Source: an uncultured Lachnospiraceae bacterium (lineage in GTDB: Bacteria > Bacillota > Clostridia > Lachnospirales > Lachnospiraceae). Taken from it: 46,730 bases of DNA. Shown here in pieces: positions 41,188-46,730 of the stretch; position 1 is the stretch's first letter; each line of letters opens with the position of its first letter. Below the pieces are notes generated by a model. The model was not told the DNA's origin. It saw nothing but the letters and a program-made list of their open reading frames with translations, and ran no database searches. The stretch lies in assembly GCA_947575805.1 (NCBI GenBank), contig CANPOY010000021.1:1-46730 (forward strand), read 5' to 3'. The position numbers and the translations under genes are program-made.

Positions 41188-42702
41188 CTATGCCCTCCCT
41201 GTTTTCCCGGCTGTGCCGGCCCTGCGTGCAACGTCGTCTCTGCCTGCAGTCTTACTGTCTGCCGCTTCGCCCTTTACATACACCAGATTGGAAGGCTTCC
41301 TCCCCTTCCCTTTCTTTAAAATGCTGCCATTACAGAATATATGCACATCCAGGGTTTTCTCCATCCTGCGCAGACGGTGGTACGCCACGATCCATCCTGT
41401 AAAGGCTCCCGCCACCACCCCGATACCATACCACAGCGGGCTCAGACGGGTGGCATAGATGCTTACCCCAAGAGTCACCGCGCAGAAAGCAACCGACGTC
41501 ATCATCGCTCCGGTCATATCGTTAAAGTAATACTGGAAAATAATGGCGGCATACATGATGAATAAAATGAAATAACCCGCTGCCAGGCAGGGATACATCC
41601 TCATAATCTGTCCGCCGAACCCCATCTTGGGAAGCAGAATGTAGAAGATAAAGAACATCACTACCGACACAATGAACTGCAGCCGTGTCAGATTCATCAG
41701 CTCTTCTGCAAGCTGACCGAACATCATTTTCTTGGCGTCCTCAATATCTGCGCCCCTGCCGCCGATCACCGCCTCGGAATAAGCCTTATATCGCTCATGA
41801 AAGTGCATCTCCACCCGGGAAATAAAGATCATGCTCGCCGTAATATTGGTCAGCATGGCAAGGCAGGTAGCCATGTCATAGGTAGGCATACAGACAAAAC
41901 CCCCTTTCACCTCCATACGCATGTCCGTAGACCAGAAGACAAAGTTGTGAATATACATCCCCACGGTATAGAGCGTGTTCGTGATCGTAAGCTGCCAGTG
42001 GCTTTTAAAGTATTGCAGCACGTCTTTATACCTTCCGCTGTTCTCCCTGAAATAACTCTTGATCAGAGCCAGCTCCAGACAGCCAATCACCAGAAAGCCC
42101 ACCGTCAGAGAAATCACGATGCCGTAGATCATGTCTATATGAATCAGCTTGACCAGAAACAGGGACAGAAGAATCGCCGCCACCATGCCGCTCAGGAAAA
42201 AGACGGAAATCTTCTTATAATCCTTGCAGATGGACAGAAACAGCATGGAATAAAATACCAGGACAAGGCTCATATACCCACAATAGCTGATAAAAACAAA
42301 GAACAACTCTACTCCCAGCAGATACTCCCGGACACAGAAGGGAATCCCCAGCAGACAGCTTAAGAGAATATTCAGCATCAGCCCCACATAATAACAGGGC
42401 AGAATATCCTCAAAGGTCTCATTATAAATCACGTCCGAAAGGTATCTTGACAGTACTGCGTTAAAGGGGGCTGCCGTGGTCAGGGAAAAGATGAAAATAT
42501 ACAGAATCGTGCAGGAGCAAAGCTCCCGGGAGGCATAATCAATTTTCGCATACCCCAGCAGCTGCTGCATAATGATCAGCGCGCCAATCACCAGAAACAT
42601 AGGCGCTATGGTAATGACCATACTGTAACCGAAGCCTATCAGGTTTGTGGTGATTGTGTTTTTGCTGAATATTCGGTTCAGTCTCACACCGATTCCTGCC
42701 AT
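41188..42702 (-). CDS. pelG: Pel exopolysaccharide flippase-like protein PelG
   Basis: The 504-residue membrane protein begins MAGIGVRLNRIFSKNTITTN and continues LIGFGYSMVITIAPMF, the characteristic N-terminus of PelG. It has about 12 membrane helices and belongs to the MOP-like superfamily. In Pseudomonas, PelG works with PelD, PelE and PelF in an inner-membrane complex that moves Pel polysaccharide. It follows pelF on the same strand (gap 24). AAAGGAG precedes the ATG. PelD and the outer-membrane parts are not in the window; Gram-positive pel operons lack outer-membrane components in any case. Confidence 0.9.
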   Translation of the reverse strand: MAGIGVRLNRIFSKNTITTNLIGFGYSMVITIAPMFLVIGALIIMQQLLGYAKIDYASRELCSCTILYIFIFSLTTAAPFNAVLSRYLSDVIYNETFEDILPCYYVGLMLNILLSCLLGIPFCVREYLLGVELFFVFISYCGYMSLVLVFYSMLFLSICKDYKKISVFFLSGMVAAILLSLFLVKLIHIDMIYGIVISLTVGFLVIGCLELALIKSYFRENSGRYKDVLQYFKSHWQLTITNTLYTVGMYIHNFVFWSTDMRMEVKGGFVCMPTYDMATCLAMLTNITASMIFISRVEMHFHERYKAYSEAVIGGRGADIEDAKKMMFGQLAEELMNLTRLQFIVSVVMFFIFYILLPKMGFGGQIMRMYPCLAAGYFILFIMYAAIIFQYYFNDMTGAMMTSVAFCAVTLGVSIYATRLSPLWYGIGVVAGAFTGWIVAYHRLRRMEKTLDVHIFCNGSILKKGKGRKPSNLVYVKGEAADSKTAGRDDVARRAGTAGKTGRA

Positions 42703-42726
42703 GTCCTGTTCTCCTTTCCTTTCGCC

Positions 42727-44262
42727 TTAATCATCCAGATCAAAGTCTGCCGCTTCCGGATTTTCTATATCGTAATCGTCCGCCTCCGAACGTTCCATCC
42801 CCGTTCCGCCATATTCGTCTTCCGCCTCATCCGGCCAAAGTTTACCGTACTCCCAGCCGATACTGATATAAAGATCCTTGTATGTCTCTATCATCTGATC
42901 AAGCTGATAGCGCTTCTTCAGCCTGGCATAGCCGCACTCTCCCATGGTTTTGCGCAGCCTTGAAGACTGTGCCAGCTCCCTGATGGCTGCCGCGATCTCC
43001 TCCACGTTCATGATATGGGTCAGAATGCCCGCAGGCCCCAGATCGTCTCCCTCACCGTAAATCAGGCCCCGGCAGTTTCCCACGTCGGTGGCAATCACCG
43101 GCTTTTTTGCGGCGTAACCCTCCAGAATGGTCAGAGGCTGCCCCTCGCTGACACTGGTCAGAATCGTAAAGTCCATTCTGCCCAGATAATCTGCTACATT
43201 GATGCGTCCGGTAAAAATCACGTCCTTTACGTGCATGGCTTCCACCAGCTGAAAGCATTCCTCCGCATACTCCTTCTCCTCGTCCACGGGACCCATGATC
43301 CACAGCTTCAGTGCAGGGTTCTGCTCCTTTGCAAAGGCAAAAGCCCGGATCATGGTCTTGACATCCTTGATGGGAGCCACACGGAGTACCGCTCCCACAT
43401 TGATGTATCCCTCATCCTCCGGCTGCCTGCCCGGAATATCGGAAAATCTCTTCATATCGATACCGTTTGGCGTAACCCGGGTCTTCTCTTCTGCACAGCC
43501 CAGACCCAACTGCAGCTGTCTGGCATGTTCATAAAGGCTCGTAACCTTATCCGCCCTCTCGTAGGCCAGACGGGACATCTTCCGGAACTGGTCAATCCAG
43601 ACATTTTTATAAATGCCTTCCACCCAGCTGGCTTTCAGCAGCTCTTCCTCACGTTCTCTGGTATAGATGCCGTGCTCGGATACCAGCAGGCCGCTGCGGT
43701 AAAAATGCTTTGCCATGCTTCCCAGTACGCCCGCATAACCCGTAGCCACACAGTGATAAATGTCCGCCCTGGGAAGCGGCGTCTGCAGGATCAGGAAGAG
43801 CGGCATATAAATGGAACGCATGGTCCAGAGAAAATCGGAAAAGACAATGAGCGGATACCTTCTCTGATAGCATTCTTTCACAATATTCAGGAAATCCGCG
43901 CCCATCAGCAGGTCGTCCACGGAAAACCGCTTTTTCTGGAACATGGTAAATATGGTGTCCCAATCCACGTTCTCGTCCAGCAGAATGCTTCTGAGTGCCC
44001 GGTATTCCTCCTTATTCAGCTGTGTCCGCTTTCCGCTCTTGCGCTTATGCCCCCAGTCAAGATCCTCCAGATATGCTTCGTACACCTCCGTCAGATTATT
44101 CGGCAGCTCGTACGCAAACTTCCCGCTTTGAGAACGTTTGGAGACGATGGCCAGAACCACGAACTCCACCTGCGGAAAAGATTTTATGATACTGTGGATC
44201 CAGCTGGACACCCCTCCTACCACATAGGGATAGCAGCCTTCGGCTATCATACATATTCTCAA
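42727..44262 (-). CDS. pelF: Pel exopolysaccharide glycosyltransferase PelF
   Basis: This 511-residue GT4 enzyme has the PelF hallmarks CMIAEGCYPYVVGGVSSW at the N-terminus and VSEGQPLTILEGYAAKKP in the C-terminal donor site. PelF polymerises UDP-linked amino sugars (GlcNAc/GalNAc) into the Pel chain in Pseudomonas; the donor here is untested. The start codon is a TTG at 44262, with GGGAGAAGGATC upstream. A C-terminal acidic tail (DEAEDEYGGTGM..., ending DFDLDD) is seen. It is preceded by the DUF2194-like gene (gap 28) and followed by pelG. Confidence 0.92.
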   Translation of the reverse strand: MRICMIAEGCYPYVVGGVSSWIHSIIKSFPQVEFVVLAIVSKRSQSGKFAYELPNNLTEVYEAYLEDLDWGHKRKSGKRTQLNKEEYRALRSILLDENVDWDTIFTMFQKKRFSVDDLLMGADFLNIVKECYQRRYPLIVFSDFLWTMRSIYMPLFLILQTPLPRADIYHCVATGYAGVLGSMAKHFYRSGLLVSEHGIYTREREEELLKASWVEGIYKNVWIDQFRKMSRLAYERADKVTSLYEHARQLQLGLGCAEEKTRVTPNGIDMKRFSDIPGRQPEDEGYINVGAVLRVAPIKDVKTMIRAFAFAKEQNPALKLWIMGPVDEEKEYAEECFQLVEAMHVKDVIFTGRINVADYLGRMDFTILTSVSEGQPLTILEGYAAKKPVIATDVGNCRGLIYGEGDDLGPAGILTHIMNVEEIAAAIRELAQSSRLRKTMGECGYARLKKRYQLDQMIETYKDLYISIGWEYGKLWPDEAEDEYGGTGMERSEADDYDIENPEAADFDLDD

Positions 44263-44290
44263 AACGATCCTTCTCCCTTTGTAAATTCGG

Positions 44291-46129
44291 TTATGAAAAA
44301 TAAAATCCGGTCTGTCCGTCCTCTCCTTCCAGTTGTATCTTTACAACAGGATCCGTGCAGTGGATCAGGTACGCATTTTCTTCCAGCAGGCTGTATTCCC
44401 CGCCCTGAACATCCTTGATTGCCTCTCTGTGCGTCCGGAGCACAAACCACGCCTCCCCGGCGCCTTCTACCCTGATTGTGACGGTATCCCCCTGTCTGTC
44501 CTGCGCATAACTCAGATTCAGGAAATTCCTGATCCTGCCGTCGCTTTCCGTCAGTGTGGTACTGTCAAAGCCGCTTTGCCCGCTCCAATAGGTGCTGATA
44601 TTGCTGGATACCACATCAAAATAGTGTTCCCACTGATCTTCCCTTGACGCAGGCCAAAGCGCGGGCTGCAGATCCATCTGCAGGTTATAATACCCCAACG
44701 CCGTCTCCAGACTCCGTCTCTGCAGGTCCTGACTATAGCTGTAGACTTCCGCGTGGCCGGTAATACCCTGCATCGTGATTCCACTGTTGTAATAGGATAC
44801 CAGAGGCTCCCCCGGTTGATATTCTGCCGCCACCGTTCTCAGGTCTGGCAGGCTTCCTCCGTCTATGGCCCTTCGCTCTTCCTCGTCTAAATACTCACCC
44901 GCATAATAAGCCAGGAAACGATAGGCTCCGCCGTTCTGCTCCCAAAATACCCGGTCTTTCTCCAGCTTGTCTGCCAGCGTAATATTACCCTGATATTCCA
45001 GATTCTGTGCCCCCTCGGCACCAATCTCCTTCATCTGCTTCAGGAAGAAAACCACGCGGTCCCCATAAGGTTCACAGTCATCTCCATAATCGTACTGGGT
45101 TGTAAAACAGAAGGTGAGCTTTCGACGGTTTTTCTCTGCAAGGGCGTATACTCCCGGCCACATGACATCCTGCTGCACGGTAGACGGACTGCGGCTGTAC
45201 AGCTCCATGATCCTGTCGGCGTTTTCCTCCGCAAAGTTCGGGAAACCGCTCACCGTCACATTTTCCGCATTGATCACGGGATACAGGGAATACTCCTGGC
45301 ATTCATAACAAAACGCGTTCAAAAAACCCATTCCCCCAAGCTCTGCCATATACTCTCCGTTTACCGCAAACACCAGCTTCCCTTTGTAGCTGTTCCGCCA
45401 GATCACGGGAGGAAAAAGCTCCCTGTCCACCTCGTCCTCATCAAACATTCCCGTCATGAAAATTTTAGTTCCCGTCCCCAGCTGGTACCATGGCATCTCA
45501 AGCTCCATATCCTGAAGCTTCTTCTGCTTCTCATCCATATCCTCCGTGGTCTTGTAAACGGCCTCCCCCCCCAGCAGAAACCCCGGATACATCTGCAGCC
45601 CTTCGGTCTTCACAGACAGATTTCTCACCTTCTCGATTCCCAGGATACTTTTCAATCCGGCACTCTCTTCCACTCTTTTCGCCTCAGGCAGGCGGACAAA
45701 CACCGTCGTCACATTCTCCTCAAGCAATGCCGTCAGCGCTTCCTCCTGCTCCGGGAGCTTAAGTGCGGTTCCGTCGATCAGGAGCATATCCGCCGTACCT
45801 TCTCCCAGCATCTCCGCCGCCTGCACAGGCGTCTCCGCAATGGTGAGACTGTGCTTGGTATAGAGACACCACTGGCTTATGACATTGGCAAGCTCACCGC
45901 TGTCTTCCCCCAGGAAAACCACCCCTGGGACATCAGCCCTGCCCGACGCCTCCCACTGCTTCTCTCCGGACAGGGAAGCCTCTGCGGCATATTCATTTGT
46001 ATCATACGCATTTCCGCTCTCCTTAAAGAGCTGAAAGAACTGGAACATAAAAAACAGCACCGCCATCGTAGTACATATGCTGAATAAGTTCCGATATGAT
46101 ACCATTCCCGTTCCTTTTTTCGTATTCAT
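44291..46129 (-). CDS. DUF2194-like membrane-anchored protein of the Pel-type operon
   Basis: The 612-residue protein has one N-terminal membrane helix (about 11-30, YRNLFSICTTMAVLFFMFQ) and a large outer domain. The first part (VVFLGEDSGELANVISQW) is alpha/beta, resembling a periplasmic or GATase-like fold. Later segments (LTFCFTTQYDYGDDCEPYGDR) recall a degenerate polysaccharide deacetylase fold as in DUF2194. In canonical Pel, PelA supplies hydrolase and deacetylase activity; here this protein might fill that place, but the catalytic residues of CE4 enzymes were not confirmed. Its start overlaps the previous stop by ATGA. Confidence is high for the gene and moderate for the family. Confidence 0.7.
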   Translation of the reverse strand: MNTKKGTGMVSYRNLFSICTTMAVLFFMFQFFQLFKESGNAYDTNEYAAEASLSGEKQWEASGRADVPGVVFLGEDSGELANVISQWCLYTKHSLTIAETPVQAAEMLGEGTADMLLIDGTALKLPEQEEALTALLEENVTTVFVRLPEAKRVEESAGLKSILGIEKVRNLSVKTEGLQMYPGFLLGGEAVYKTTEDMDEKQKKLQDMELEMPWYQLGTGTKIFMTGMFDEDEVDRELFPPVIWRNSYKGKLVFAVNGEYMAELGGMGFLNAFCYECQEYSLYPVINAENVTVSGFPNFAEENADRIMELYSRSPSTVQQDVMWPGVYALAEKNRRKLTFCFTTQYDYGDDCEPYGDRVVFFLKQMKEIGAEGAQNLEYQGNITLADKLEKDRVFWEQNGGAYRFLAYYAGEYLDEEERRAIDGGSLPDLRTVAAEYQPGEPLVSYYNSGITMQGITGHAEVYSYSQDLQRRSLETALGYYNLQMDLQPALWPASREDQWEHYFDVVSSNISTYWSGQSGFDSTTLTESDGRIRNFLNLSYAQDRQGDTVTIRVEGAGEAWFVLRTHREAIKDVQGGEYSLLEENAYLIHCTDPVVKIQLEGEDGQTGFYFS

Positions 46130-46730
46130 TGAAACACCCTTATCAGCTCAAGCATCTCGTGATCCAGCACCACCGGGGAATGTTTGAGTTCGTCAATCAC
46201 TTCAAAGAATTTACGCTTCTGCCCGCTGTTGAAATACAGCTTCAGCAGACAGGAAAAGGTTGCCAGCGTATTGGGATAATGATATTCCGCCCGCTCGCAC
46301 CATTTTTCGCTGCTCTCATAGTCCTCCAGCTCCAGGAATCTTAAGCTCACCGCCTCGTACCGCGCACTGGTCATACGGCTTCTGTCCTGATTATACAGAA
46401 GCTCACAGATCTCACCCATAATCCCCACATACCTCTTCTGCTCCAGATCCGTAAACACATGCTGCACCAGCACCTGATCCATATAATCAATCAGCGCCTC
46501 CGCCAGTTCCATCTGCTCCGGCTTCTCTTCCATGATGAGATTGTACTGCTTCTGCACATTGGCCCTGAAATCGTTTAAGGCATCCTGGAGCACGCTGGCT
46601 GCATAATGGGCGGTCTCCGTGTCCTCACTGTTTAAAGCCAGCATAATGGAGGCCAGGGATTTCTGGATGTCACCCCGCACCACATTCATCATCAGTCCCC
46701 GGAGACTATCCGTATCCGTGATCTCAATCG
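46126..46730 (-). CDS. Partial gene at the right edge: TPR-like, PelE/PelD-like
   Basis: The frame remains open to the window end, reading ...IEITDTDSLRGL before MMNVVRGDIQKSLASIMLAL, so the start lies outside the window and the Met at 46692 is internal. The visible 200 residues are entirely helical with TPR-like spacing (YESSEKWCERAEYHYPNTLA, then FSCLLKLYFNSGQKRKFFEV). In Gram-positive Pel operons, PelE-type TPR proteins and the c-di-GMP receptor PelD precede PelA/F/G, which makes this the C-terminus of such a gene. It overlaps the DUF2194-like start by ATGA. Confidence 0.6.
   Translation of the reverse strand, partial: IEITDTDSLRGLMMNVVRGDIQKSLASIMLALNSEDTETAHYAASVLQDALNDFRANVQKQYNLIMEEKPEQMELAEALIDYMDQVLVQHVFTDLEQKRYVGIMGEICELLYNQDRSRMTSARYEAVSLRFLELEDYESSEKWCERAEYHYPNTLATFSCLLKLYFNSGQKRKFFEVIDELKHSPVVLDHEMLELIRVFQ

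Noticed and set aside
43015..44418. 467-codon plus-strand frame opposite pelF
   Set aside because: Long only because of codon bias on the coding strand; PelF motifs on the other strand are unambiguous.
1..46730. CRISPR array, tRNA, rRNA or replication origin
   Set aside because: No regularly spaced direct repeats, no tRNA cloverleaf or rRNA-like sequence and no DnaA-box cluster were noticed on reading; a covariance-model search was not possible.

Overview
The window looks like a chromosome segment of a Clostridia species, most likely a Lachnospiraceae-type gut anaerobe. The reasons are the NfnAB-like flavoprotein pair beside formate-tetrahydrofolate ligase, clostridial mobile-element remnants (a TnpV-like protein and the N-terminus of a CD3324-like protein), and the mix of glycosyltransferase families. 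This placement is inferred from gene content; no rRNA or tRNA gene was seen.

Three regions are visible. (1) Positions 1 to about 10.1 kb are an AT-richer accessory mosaic. It holds a TetR/short-chain dehydrogenase pair, a histidine phosphatase, a P-loop kinase-like protein, DUF5131/AraC/unknown genes, a HAD phosphatase, DUF6483, and several decayed fragments (acyltransferase, TnpV, CD3324-like, Rpn nuclease, methyltransferase, metallophosphoesterase). A 32-bp imperfect direct repeat (6892-6923 and 10124-10155) covers the 3' end of rlmH, so the right end is probably a degenerate island inserted at rlmH. (2) Positions 10.1-18.4 kb are GC-richer housekeeping genes on the minus strand: rlmH, a zinc-ribbon membrane protein, nfnB/gltA-like, nfnA-like, fhs and ftsK/spoIIIE. 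(3) Positions 18.4-46.7 kb are a cell-surface and export region.

The most interesting part is 18.4-25.0 kb. Three small genes encode proteins that share a nearly identical 25-residue N-terminus (YEKP at residues 4-7, AEGVYAASGA at 16-25), followed by divergent beta-rich cargo. Each has its own promoter. Around them are a peptidase-less ABC exporter, an S26 peptidase with a Ser-His (SipW/ER-type) active site, a divergent PqqD-HprK fusion kinase, and a nucleotidyltransferase (NTP_transf_5-like) coupled to a GT2 glycosyltransferase. This resembles the tailoring and export equipment of RiPP loci, but there is no cyclase, radical SAM enzyme or C39 protease, and the cargo is a folded-domain-sized protein. 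I propose it as a candidate undescribed leader-tagged protein export and modification system.

From 26 to 46.7 kb lies a large exopolysaccharide locus. It has an epimerase/UDP-glucose dehydrogenase/GT2 unit with its own promoter. Upstream of that is a long, translationally coupled operon: a truncated TPR-like (PelE-like) gene at the right edge, a DUF2194-like protein, PelF, PelG, DUF2304, three glycosyltransferases, two paralogous DUF4874/DUF4832 proteins, a polytopic GT-C-like protein and a Wzx-like flippase. It is Pel-like, but with a second flippase and two GH-like proteins that canonical pel operons lack.
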